Positions 25,938 through 32,851 of a DNA stretch of 33,635 nucleotides are shown in pieces (the first letter of the stretch is position 1; each line of letters begins with the position of its first letter). The notes below the pieces were generated by a model. The model made no database searches, was not told the DNA's origin, and worked only from the letters and a program-made list of their open reading frames with translations. Both the position numbers and the translations under genes were made by a program. The DNA is from Candidatus Puniceispirillum sp. GTDB lineage: Bacteria; Pseudomonadota; Alphaproteobacteria; Puniceispirillales; Puniceispirillaceae. The stretch lies in contig JADHOR010000005.1 of the NCBI GenBank assembly GCA_016778895.1, positions 1 to 33,635 of the forward strand. Reading direction: 5' to 3'.

Positions 25938-27277
25938 GCGGTTAGCCTGGGACGAATATAGGCGCCTAACTGGTTCAACCCGTTGGCAAATCCAGGAAAG
26001 CTAGTTTCGATGGTGGCACAGCCAGTAACGGTAATCGGCGCTTCGGCGATGAGGCCAAGCGTCAAGAACGACATGGCGATTCGGTGGTCATGCTGGGCTG
26101 ACAATGTCGCACCGCCGGTGATGAAGCTGCCTGAAACGCGCATCGAGTCATCATCATGATCAACTGTAACTCCACATTCGGCAAGACCGTCGGCCATCAC
26201 CTTTATCCGGTCAGTTTCCTTGACCCTTAATTCGGCTACGCCAAGCATTTCTGTCGTGCCATTTGCGGCTGCTGCGGCAATTGATAAAATCGGAAATTCA
26301 TCAATCATTGATGCAGCACGCGCGGCTGGAACGGTAATACCATGAAGCTGGCTGTAGCGGATGGTCAAATCGGCAACTGCTTCACCACCCTCGATCCGGT
26401 CGTTGCTTTTGACGATATCACCGCCCATTTCAACAAGCGTTGTAATAATGCCGGTGCGAAGCGGGTTCATGCCGATACCAACGAGAGTGATTTCGCTACC
26501 TGGTATAATCAAAGCCGCGACAATGGCAAATGCGGCAGATGAGGGGTCGCTTGGCACGATTATGTCGGCGGCCCGCAATGTTGCCTCGCCCAAAAGATGA
26601 ACATGATGCGTGCCATCGCTTTTGATTTGCTGTTCAACCGATGCGCCAAAATGCCGTAGCATCGATTCGCTGTGATCGCGCGACGCGTGCGGCTCGATCA
26701 CTGTCGTGGTGCCGCGGGCATTCAACCCAGCCAGTAAAATTGCTGACTTAATTTGCGCCGAGGCAACTTCGGAATGGTATTGGATTGCCATCGGGGTAAA
26801 CGCGCCGGTGATTGTCACCGGCAAAAGGCCGCCGCCACGGGAGGTAACAGATGCGCCCATCTCGGTAAGAGGGTCAGTAATTCGCGCCATAGGCCGCACG
26901 CTAAGCGATAAGTCACCGCAAAATGTCGCAGTAATGTTCTGTCCGGCAACCACGCCCATCAACAGCCGCGCGCCGGTCCCCGAATTACCAAGATTAAGCG
27001 GCGTCACCGGCGAGACCATGCCGTTTAGCCCAACGCCGGTAATGTGCCATATCCCGTCATTATCGCGGTGAATCTCGGCACCAAGCGCAATAAGCGCGTT
27101 CTTGGTCGAGATCACGTCAGCACCTTCCAGCAGACCTCTGACTTTGGTCGTACCAATGGCGAGGCTGCCGAGAATTAGTGAGCGGTGCGAAATTGATTTA
27201 TCGCCCGGAATTGGCATTGTGCCGCGAAGCGGACCAGCCTTATGCGAGACAAGTTGATCATGCGAATGTGATGACAT
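25934..27277 (-). CDS. aroA: 3-phosphoshikimate 1-carboxyvinyltransferase (EPSP synthase)
   Basis: AroA transfers enolpyruvyl from PEP to shikimate-3-phosphate, the sixth shikimate step. The 447-residue protein has PIPGDKSISHRS with Lys27, LGNSGTGARLLMG, the substrate-binding SAQIKSAILLAGL, the SDPSSAAF segment, and the catalytic RAASMIDEFPILSIAAA and RVKETDR motifs. Ala in the LGNSGTGA segment, where many EPSP synthases have Gly-Thr-Ala/Gly-Thr-Thr, hints at the class II type common in alphaproteobacteria. ATG 27277 has AAAGG about eight bases upstream; the frame is open to 27439, but the added residues do not match the family. It is divergent from the FYDLN-family gene and coupled to cmk. 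Confidence 0.96.
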   Translation of the reverse strand: MSSHSHDQLVSHKAGPLRGTMPIPGDKSISHRSLILGSLAIGTTKVRGLLEGADVISTKNALIALGAEIHRDNDGIWHITGVGLNGMVSPVTPLNLGNSGTGARLLMGVVAGQNITATFCGDLSLSVRPMARITDPLTEMGASVTSRGGGLLPVTITGAFTPMAIQYHSEVASAQIKSAILLAGLNARGTTTVIEPHASRDHSESMLRHFGASVEQQIKSDGTHHVHLLGEATLRAADIIVPSDPSSAAFAIVAALIIPGSEITLVGIGMNPLRTGIITTLVEMGGDIVKSNDRIEGGEAVADLTIRYSQLHGITVPAARAASMIDEFPILSIAAAAANGTTEMLGVAELRVKETDRIKVMADGLAECGVTVDHDDDSMRVSGSFITGGATLSAQHDHRIAMSFLTLGLIAEAPITVTGCATIETSFPGFANGLNQLGAYIRPRLTA

Positions 27278-27532
27278 CAAAAGACCTTTTTGCGGGTTTC
27301 TGGCGGGCGATTTTGCCGGCCGCTTCATAATTCGGCTGCTTGTAACATTTTTAATGCCCGCTAGGCAATCAGCGGCATGAAAGTCCAAAATCGTGGAAAC
27401 CGGCTTCGAGCTTGGTAATAAAAGTAAGCAAACCGGCAAAAATTGTTTTGACAGCTTGCAAAATTTGTTTCAAATCCCGTAATGATTATCAGTTGTTTCT
27501 TTATCATTGGTTAATGCAAGGGATTGTAGAGA
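27278..27532. other. Divergent promoter region aroA / FYDLN-family gene
   Basis: These 255 bp separate two divergent starts and contain no supportable gene. The plus side has a perfect TTGACA (27448-27453) and AT-rich sequence after it. On the minus side TTGCCT with AT-rich DNA downstream (around 27330-27380) is a possible aroA promoter, but spacing to a -10 is poor. Confidence 0.45.
27448..27476 (+). promoter_or_regulatory. Candidate promoter for the FYDLN-family gene
   Basis: TTGACA (27448-27453) is a perfect -35 hexamer. At 17-nt spacing the -10 would be CAAATC, only a partial match. Transcription would start near 27483, giving a leader of about 50 nt. The surrounding DNA is A/T-rich, unlike the coding flanks. 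Confidence 0.4.
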
Positions 27533-27958
27533 ATGGCAAAGGTAGAGCTCGGCGTTAAGCGGTCTTGCCTGTCATGTGACATGCGCTTTTATGACTTTAA
27601 ACGTAGTCCGATTATTTGTCCGGGCTGTGGCACAGAATTTGATCCAGAAAATTTGGTAAAGGCTCGTAAAGGTCGCGCGGCACCGAAGAGCGTTGCGAAA
27701 GCTCAGGTGTCCCGCGAAGGCGACGACGCGGACGATGTGTACAATAGCGATTTTGATCTCGATGATGATGTCGATGATGATGTCGATTCTGACATTACCG
27801 TTGAAGAGATAGATGATGATATCGATTTTAACGATGATGACGATGATGACGATGTTGACGATGTTGACGTTGATGATGCGGATGGGCCCGGCTTTATTCG
27901 TGATGATATCAGCGACGGCGATGAATTATTGCCTAACCTGGACAAGAAGGACGATTAA
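27533..27958 (+). CDS. TIGR02300 / FYDLN acid family protein, acidic zinc-ribbon
   Basis: The protein has unknown function and is largely confined to alphaproteobacteria. Its 141 residues have an N-terminal zinc-ribbon-like module with Cys12, Cys15, Cys29 and Cys32 (CLSC and CPGC). These bracket FYDFKRSPIICP, the slot where the family usually has FYDLN. A basic linker (VKARKGRAAPKSVAKAQ, about 43-60) leads into an extremely Asp-rich tail (about 63-141), encoded by GAT/GAC-rich near-repeats at about 27757-27880. The charge split suggests binding to a basic partner such as a nucleic-acid-binding protein, but this is inference. It starts with ATG after a weak GTAGAGA site and is divergent from aroA, with tRNA-Ala downstream. 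This is a conserved alphaproteobacterial neighbourhood. Confidence 0.88.
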   Translation: MAKVELGVKRSCLSCDMRFYDFKRSPIICPGCGTEFDPENLVKARKGRAAPKSVAKAQVSREGDDADDVYNSDFDLDDDVDDDVDSDITVEEIDDDIDFNDDDDDDDVDDVDVDDADGPGFIRDDISDGDELLPNLDKKDD

Positions 27959-28182
27959 CCGCGATCTTGCCTGCCGACACTTGGTTAATCGATCCGTACC
28001 TGGCGATAGCAATCGAATTACCTGTCACCGGATAAAAATTGCCGCTGCTGGGTAAAAATCGCTTGCGTCGGGCATCTCCCCTGCGATACACAATCCCCGC
28101 GGCTCTCAGGCGCCGCAAGAATTGGAACCGCATGATCTTAAAGAGCTTTAACGATTAACAAGCGTGGCATGAACGGTAACAA

Positions 28183-28258
<76 letters not shown>

Positions 28259-28390
28259 ATTTCCCACATATCCCGAAAAAAGATTTAGCTAACCAGAAAG
28301 TTGGCAGCAAATTAAAGCATGCGGCTGGCCGCGTTGGGCCATTGCCGCTTTTCGAACCGTTCCCGCTTCACCTGAAGTTCGCCTGACTAA

Positions 28391-28458
28391 AGCCTGACTG
28401 ACCTGCAGCTGCAAAAACCAATCGCTGCAATCGTTCTGATTGTGTGAAAAGTCAGGCT
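28391..28458. repeat. Long-range inverted repeat downstream of ptsN
   Basis: AGCCTGACT (28391-28399) is complementary to AGTCAGGCT (28450-28458), a perfect 9-bp stem enclosing 50 nt. A further direct copy, GCCTGACT, lies at 28381-28388. Inside are the palindrome TGCAGCTGCA and a short stem CAATC/GATTG. Read from the minus strand, the closing arm is followed by TTTAGTC. The structure sits just after the ptsN stop and may act as a terminator or processed 3' UTR. Confidence 0.4.
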
Positions 28459-28468
28459 AGGGCGCTAA

Positions 28469-28930
28469 CTAGGCGGCAACGTTACTGCGGTTTGCCAGGC
28501 ACCGCAGTAACGTCTCGGCAGTTTTGGCCTGGCGAAGCTGATTGCAAACAGCAACGTCACCAAGCGATCTTGCCACGATTGAAACGCATTTTAAATGATC
28601 GCTATCAGCGTCCTGTGGGCCGATCACAAGGCACACGATATCAACTGGCTTTTTGTCGGCCGCATCGAAATCAATCGGTTTGGCGAGAACAGCAATGATG
28701 CCAATTGTGCGTGTCAGTTCGCCATGCACGGCATGGGGAATCGCAATCCCGCCGCCAATCGCGGTGCTGCCAAGACGCTCACGGCGCATGATCATCTCGA
28801 AAAGGCAGCGTGGGGAAATGCCAGTAAGCGCCGCACCATGCTCGGCAAGCTGCTCAATCAGCTGCTTTTTACTGCTGCTGACAACGCCCACCATTATCTG
28901 GCCGGTGGCGATATAATCAATGATGGACAT
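28469..28930 (-). CDS. ptsN: PTS IIA-like nitrogen regulatory protein PtsN (EIIA-Ntr)
   Basis: EIIA-Ntr is the terminal phospho-acceptor of the nitrogen-related phosphotransferase chain (PtsP-NPr-PtsN), which regulates potassium, nitrogen and stress functions. It does not transport sugar. The 153-residue length is normal. The phosphorylatable His66 lies in GIAIPHAVHGEL, with the family Arg-Glu-Arg segment MRRERLGSTAIGGG just before it. ATG 28930 has AGGT upstream. In relatives the order is lptB-rpoN-hpf-ptsN; here it follows lptB directly after 125 bp, with its own promoter. The last codons contain a perfect 13-bp inverted repeat. Confidence 0.93.
   Translation of the reverse strand: MSIIDYIATGQIMVGVVSSSKKQLIEQLAEHGAALTGISPRCLFEMIMRRERLGSTAIGGGIAIPHAVHGELTRTIGIIAVLAKPIDFDAADKKPVDIVCLVIGPQDADSDHLKCVSIVARSLGDVAVCNQLRQAKTAETLLRCLANRSNVAA
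28479..28513 (-). repeat. Perfect 13-bp hairpin inside the 3' end of ptsN
   Basis: ACGTTACTGCGGT (28479-28491) and ACCGCAGTAACGT (28501-28513) are exact reverse complements with a 9-nt loop. The element encodes the final residues TLLRCLANRSNV of PtsN and ends 7 bases before the stop codon. No T-tract follows on the minus strand, so it is not a classic intrinsic terminator. Confidence 0.75.
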
Positions 28931-29009
28931 AAAAAGACCTGTAAAATGAATCCTGCCCTAACATTGCCAGCCCGCCAGTTGCGGCGGCCTTCAGTACCAA
29001 GGCGGCGGA

Positions 29010-29038
29010 GGTATAGGATGTGCACGATAGGCTGTCAA
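29010..29038 (-). promoter_or_regulatory. Sigma70-type promoter for ptsN
   Basis: On the minus strand a perfect TTGACA (29033-29038) is followed, after exactly 17 nt, by TATACC (29010-29015). It lies in the lptB-ptsN gap. Transcription would start near 29003, about 73 nt before the ptsN ATG. This suggests that ptsN is transcribed independently of the lpt genes. Confidence 0.7.
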
Positions 29039-29055
29039 GCGGTGATCGCCGGCTT

Positions 29056-29838
29056 TTAGATGCTAAAACGCTCACCAAGATAAACTTGGCGGACACCGCT
29101 ATGCTGAACCACCTCATCGGGGGTGCCCTCCATCAGCACAGTGCCATCATGGATGATATAGGCACGATCTACAATTTCGAGTGTTTCACGAACATTGTGA
29201 TCGGTAATCAAAACGCCAATTCCATGGGTTTTGAGATGGCTGATCAGATCACGGATTTCACCAAGTGCAATCGGGTCAATGCCTGCAAGTGGCTCGTCGA
29301 GCAGCAGGAATGTTGGGCGCGCGGCAAGGGCGCGTGCAATTTCAAGGCGGCGGCGTTCACCTCCTGAAAGGCTGACTGACGGGGTGTTACGAAGATGCGT
29401 GATACCAAATTCGGCCATGAGGTCATCTAAGGTGGCGTCGCGCTCATCTTCGTGATCTTCCAGCGTTTCAAGAACGGCGCGGATATTCTGCTCAACGGTT
29501 AAGCCGCGAAAAATGCTGGATTCCTGGGGAAGATAACCCGTGCCAAGGCGAGCGCGCTGGAAAATTGGCATGTCAGTAACGTCGCGCCCGTCAATAAAAA
29601 CCTGGCCTTCATCAGCGGGCAGCAACCCGGCAAGCATATAAAAAGTTGTGGTTTTGCCGGCGCCGTTGGGCCCAAGCAGGCCAACTGCTTCACCGCGTTG
29701 CAGCCCAAGCGATACATTGCGGACCACGCGCCGTTTGTTGAAGCTTTTACCAAGACCTTTGGCGCGCAGACCCTGACTCCCGGTCACCAAAACTGGCCGC
29801 GCCATTCCAAAATCTAATTCTATATTGTCAGACACCAT
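29056..29838 (-). CDS. lptB: LPS export ABC transporter ATP-binding protein LptB
   Basis: LptB is the cytoplasmic ATPase that drives LptFG to extract lipopolysaccharide from the inner membrane into the LptC-LptA bridge. The 260-residue protein has Walker A GPNGAGKT (56-63), the Q-loop YLPQESSIFRGLTVEQN, signature SLSGGERRRLEIARAL, Walker B FLLLDEPLAGIDP, and the switch His in LITDHNVRETL, all matching LptB closely. ATG 29838 has AAGGGC just upstream; the open frame runs to 29907, but the extra 23 residues are unlike the family. LptF and LptG are not in the window. A promoter lies in the 132-bp gap after lptA. Confidence 0.96.
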   Translation of the reverse strand: MVSDNIELDFGMARPVLVTGSQGLRAKGLGKSFNKRRVVRNVSLGLQRGEAVGLLGPNGAGKTTTFYMLAGLLPADEGQVFIDGRDVTDMPIFQRARLGTGYLPQESSIFRGLTVEQNIRAVLETLEDHEDERDATLDDLMAEFGITHLRNTPSVSLSGGERRRLEIARALAARPTFLLLDEPLAGIDPIALGEIRDLISHLKTHGIGVLITDHNVRETLEIVDRAYIIHDGTVLMEGTPDEVVQHSGVRQVYLGERFSI

Positions 29839-29887
29839 GATGCCCTTTTTTATAGCGATCAGGCTTTGACACCCCCATTCACGCTTC

Positions 29888-29917
29888 TTTATCGGCCGAT
29901 TAATCACTAATTGTCAA
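29888..29917 (-). promoter_or_regulatory. Candidate promoter for lptB
   Basis: On the minus strand a perfect TTGACA (29912-29917) is followed after 18 nt by GATAAA (29888-29893), a four-of-six match. It lies in the lptA-lptB gap and would start transcription near 29880, about 42 nt before the lptB ATG. LptB could then be made beyond read-through from lptCA. Confidence 0.5.
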
Positions 29918-29970
29918 TGAGTTGTCGGCGTAATACCGGAAATGCCTAAAGGAAAGTCCGGCCGCAAGCG

Positions 29971-30795
29971 TTACGGCGTCAGGATGCCAGTGACGCGCTG
30001 GCCTGTCGGACTCGACAGTATCCTGCTGATTTCTTTGTCAAAATCAATCTCTGCACGATCGCCGCGCAAGATATTCCTCTGGTCGTTGATTTCAACATTC
30101 CCATGAAGATTTGCAAGGGATGTGCTGGCAACATAATTCAATTTATCCGCAGTTGCGGTGGTGCCTTCGGTGGTTTTAACTTTGGTATTGTCATAGGCGT
30201 CAATGGTTTTCAGGCTGCCATCTGCACCGATATAGGCAATCAATTTATCGCCGAATATGCTGCGTCCATCGCTGTTTTTATAATGAGCTTTACCAATTGC
30301 GGTGACCTTGCGGTTGTCATTATTGGTCGTATCATATGTGATTGATTGGGTTGCCGTCATCGCACCACGCGGCCCGACGACCGACGCCTTTTTACCGGTC
30401 AATACATAAAGGCTGGAGGTCAGATCATAATCCAGCTTGTCTCCCTTGGCAGTGTTTTCACCCTCGACATAGGTGACGGCACCGGTGGCGATCAAGCGGG
30501 TAATGTCACGGGTCTCTCCTTTGGTTTCATAATTTGCGATAATATGATTAGCCGCAATGTTCGAACTGCCCTGTTGGACATAGGCATTGCCCTTGGCAAC
30601 ATATCTGCCGTTATTTTGATCCCATTCCAGGAATTCGCTGGCCTCAATGGTAATTGGTAACGGCTCAGTATCGACCGGTTTTGCCACAGTCTGCGCCCAA
30701 GATAAAGGGGCCAGGCCGCTGATCATGACTAGACCAATTACACCGGCGGCAATAATGCGCGACACATATGACAAGGGTGGAGATGATTGGCGCAT
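29971..30795 (-). CDS. lptA: LPS export periplasmic protein LptA (OstA-like)
   Basis: LptA forms the periplasmic beta-jellyroll bridge carrying lipopolysaccharide to LptD. The 274-residue protein has a signal peptide (basic MRQSSPPLSYVSR, hydrophobic IIAAGVIGLVMISGLAPLSWAQ, likely cleavage after the Ala of SWA). An OstA/LptA repeat fold follows (ITIEASEFLEWDQNNGRYVAKGNAYV and further strands ending LRGDRAEIDFDKEISRI). It is longer than E. coli LptA (about 185 residues), as is usual in alphaproteobacteria. ATG 30795 has only a weak ribosome binding site. It lies between lptC and lptB in the expected order. Confidence 0.92.
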   Translation of the reverse strand: MRQSSPPLSYVSRIIAAGVIGLVMISGLAPLSWAQTVAKPVDTEPLPITIEASEFLEWDQNNGRYVAKGNAYVQQGSSNIAANHIIANYETKGETRDITRLIATGAVTYVEGENTAKGDKLDYDLTSSLYVLTGKKASVVGPRGAMTATQSITYDTTNNDNRKVTAIGKAHYKNSDGRSIFGDKLIAYIGADGSLKTIDAYDNTKVKTTEGTTATADKLNYVASTSLANLHGNVEINDQRNILRGDRAEIDFDKEISRILSSPTGQRVTGILTP

Positions 30796-30911
30796 AATAT
30801 CGGTTACTTTCTATCCGTTTGCCTGTCTGTTTGGCTGTCCATTTGGCTATCCATCCGAATTGTAATTTATCTTGCGAGTTTGGTGCTCTGCCAGTTTTTT
30901 TGGGTCAATAA

Positions 30912-31628
30912 TCAGGTTTTAGTTTTGGTTTTCAGCAGTTCTTTATCGGCGTCCGGTACGGGTGAAGGTGCGGGTGCCGGCGCGATCGCGTTACTGTTTT
31001 TAATCACCATTTTTGCCGCCCCGCCAAAAATAATACGTGCGCCATTATCATAGACTTTCATGCTATCGGCATTGATGCGCCTGTCAATGTCTTGCACCTC
31101 GACGGGCACATCACTATGCATCTCACCAGCTCGCAAATTTGCCTCTAACGCTTCGGTGTCGAGGCGAAGATTTCGCGCGGGCTGGGTGACAACAACCTCC
31201 CCTGTCATGATCACGATATCGGTTTGTTTGTTGAAAATACCGGCATTTGATTCAAGGTTGACCAAGCCTCCGTTGCTTAATGTCACAATGGCCGTTGGCT
31301 GATCCATGTCGACCCGCCCGGATCCGTCAGGCGCTTCGTTGGCCTTGGCCGCAGTAATCTGATAGGGCCTGCCAGCCGGGGTTAGGCCGCGATAGCGCGC
31401 GCCGGTTAGTTGCACCTCGCCCGTGTTGGAGAGTTTCACCTCTTTGATCTCCAGCGATACATCCTTGCCGTTTGCCAACAGGCCAAGCCAGCTGGCAACC
31501 GCAAGGGTCAAGACCGCGCCAATGCCAAGAAACAGGAATGATAATGGGTATCGCCGCGGGCTTGGAGCTGCTGCGGTTTGGGCTCGTGGGGTAAAGCGGC
31601 TTTGTCTTTGTCTTTTTGTTTCGGCCAT
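30912..31628 (-). CDS. lptC: LPS export protein LptC
   Basis: LptC is the single-pass inner-membrane protein that receives lipopolysaccharide from LptBFG and hands it to LptA. From ATG 31628 it has 238 residues. A basic cytoplasmic N-terminus (MAETKRQRQSRF) and one transmembrane helix at about 28-50 precede the LptC (DUF1239) jellyroll. The C-terminus is a Pro/Ala-rich low-complexity tail (APAPAPSPVPDADKE). The frame could start at TTG 31700, but MAETK is a more natural start; neither has a strong ribosome binding site. The gene follows rnd and precedes lptA by about 116 bp. Confidence 0.87.
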   Translation of the reverse strand: MAETKRQRQSRFTPRAQTAAAPSPRRYPLSFLFLGIGAVLTLAVASWLGLLANGKDVSLEIKEVKLSNTGEVQLTGARYRGLTPAGRPYQITAAKANEAPDGSGRVDMDQPTAIVTLSNGGLVNLESNAGIFNKQTDIVIMTGEVVVTQPARNLRLDTEALEANLRAGEMHSDVPVEVQDIDRRINADSMKVYDNGARIIFGGAAKMVIKNSNAIAPAPAPSPVPDADKELLKTKTKT

Positions 31629-31715
31629 TTGAAAAGTCAGTTCCTGAACGATCGTTGGAAGTTCCGCCCAAAGCGGCGGATGCGATGTTTCTGCCGACAA
31701 CCGGCTGGCCGCACT

Positions 31716-32327
31716 CTAATGATGGAAAATATCCACATCGGCAAAGCCGTCAAGGTCAAGCTTGGCACGCGTTGCCAGAAATGCAAAGCATTGTGCGGCA
31801 ACATCGCTGCGCCCCTCACGTGCCAGCATCATGTCGAGCAGCTCGCGAATACGGTGCAAAAACAAAACGTCTCCCGCTGCATATTCGGCCTGTTCGGGCG
31901 TCAACACTGCAGCACCCCAATCTGATGATTGCTGCTGTTTTGAGATGTCGATTTGTAGCAATTCGCGGCAAAGCTCTTTCAAGCCGTGCCGGTCGGTATA
32001 GGTGCGGGCAAGCTTTGAGGCAATCTTAGTGCAGTATATTGGGCCAGCGACCGGGCCAATGCCGTGACTAAGGCTGGCAATATCAAAGCGGGCAAAATGA
32101 AAAAGTTTGGTAACGGCAGGGTTCTTTAGCAAGGCAGTAAGGTTTGGGCTTGGCTTTTTCGGATTTCCGATCTGCACAAGATGCGCATCACCATTACCGC
32201 TAGATAGCTGCACGACGCATAGCCGGTCACGCTGGGGGTTGAGGCCCATTGTTTCGGTATCAATCGCCACAACATCGCCTAGATCAATGTCGGCTGGCAG
32301 ATCGTCTGGATGGATGTGAATTGTCAT
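31716..32327 (-). CDS. rnd: Ribonuclease D-like 3'-5' exonuclease (short form)
   Basis: A DEDDy-family 3'-5' exonuclease expected to trim tRNA or other structured RNA ends. The 203-residue protein has Exo I IDTETMGL (Asp23, Glu25), Exo II LFHFARFDIASL, and Exo III YAAGDVLFLH with the DEDDy Tyr-x3-Asp. It lacks the HRDC domains of E. coli RNase D (about 375 residues); this short form is common in alphaproteobacteria. ATG 32327 has GCGAGG seven bases upstream; the open frame to 32486 runs into tRNA-Leu and is not real. It heads the rnd-lptC-lptA-lptB block. Confidence 0.92.
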   Translation of the reverse strand: MTIHIHPDDLPADIDLGDVVAIDTETMGLNPQRDRLCVVQLSSGNGDAHLVQIGNPKKPSPNLTALLKNPAVTKLFHFARFDIASLSHGIGPVAGPIYCTKIASKLARTYTDRHGLKELCRELLQIDISKQQQSSDWGAAVLTPEQAEYAAGDVLFLHRIRELLDMMLAREGRSDVAAQCFAFLATRAKLDLDGFADVDIFHH

Positions 32328-32436
32328 TTTTGCCTCGCTTCTTGGACCATTGCATCTCGCCGGGCCTCGATAAACGGGTGCAGGCTGCGGTACCTTTACA
32401 CCGGCTATGGTACTTAGCTTCTGTTTATAAAGGCAA

Positions 32437-32523
<87 letters not shown>

Positions 32524-32556
32524 TTGCCATTGGACTTGCGGCATACCGCTACCCTA

Positions 32557-32569
32557 CTGACGGCGTCAG
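32557..32569. repeat. Palindrome over the tRNA-Leu start region
   Basis: CTGACG-G-CGTCAG is a perfect 6-bp inverted repeat around one central base. It begins inside the -10 box of the tRNA-Leu promoter and covers the discriminator and probable start site. It could be a protein-binding operator, or simply the G/C-rich discriminator typical of stable-RNA promoters. Confidence 0.45.
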
Positions 32570-32595
32570 AATAGTCGCTAACGCTGGCGTGTCAA
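32568..32595 (-). promoter_or_regulatory. Sigma70-type promoter for tRNA-Leu
   Basis: On the minus strand a perfect TTGACA (32590-32595) is followed after 16 nt by TATTCT (32568-32573). The bases after the -10 read GACGCCGTC, a G/C-rich discriminator as in stringently controlled tRNA promoters. Initiation near 32561 would leave a leader of about 38 nt before the tRNA. Confidence 0.72.
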
Positions 32596-32851
32596 ACCTT
32601 TTTACAACGGCCCTGTAACAGCGATCATAACGCAGAAATACGGTGCCCCATCGCTGTCTGATAGAACCGCAAAACTCTAATTTATTGCAAATCTGCACGG
32701 CTGGGATTGTAAAGCTGTCGGGCTTGACCTAATTTGCCGTAATCAGAAAAGTACAGCCAGATTTTATCCGGCTGCCTTGTTGCCGATAACCCGATTGCGC
32801 TGTTCTGGGCTGGGCGGTCAAACAGGGGATAATCCAACTAGGGGTGTGGTG

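Larger units (their letters stand above)
32524..32851. other. Divergent intergenic region tRNA-Leu / NDUFA9-like gene
   Basis: About 328 bp without a supportable gene. The left part holds the tRNA-Leu promoter and a palindrome. The right part leads to the NDUFA9-like start. A possible plus-strand -35, TTGACC, lies near 32725, but no convincing -10 follows at normal spacing. The remainder shows nothing recognisable. Confidence 0.5.

Noticed and set aside
27703-27945. Poly-Ser ORF antisense to the FYDLN-family gene
   Set aside because: It is the reverse complement of the GAT-rich Asp tail; the serine run is an artefact of that repeat.
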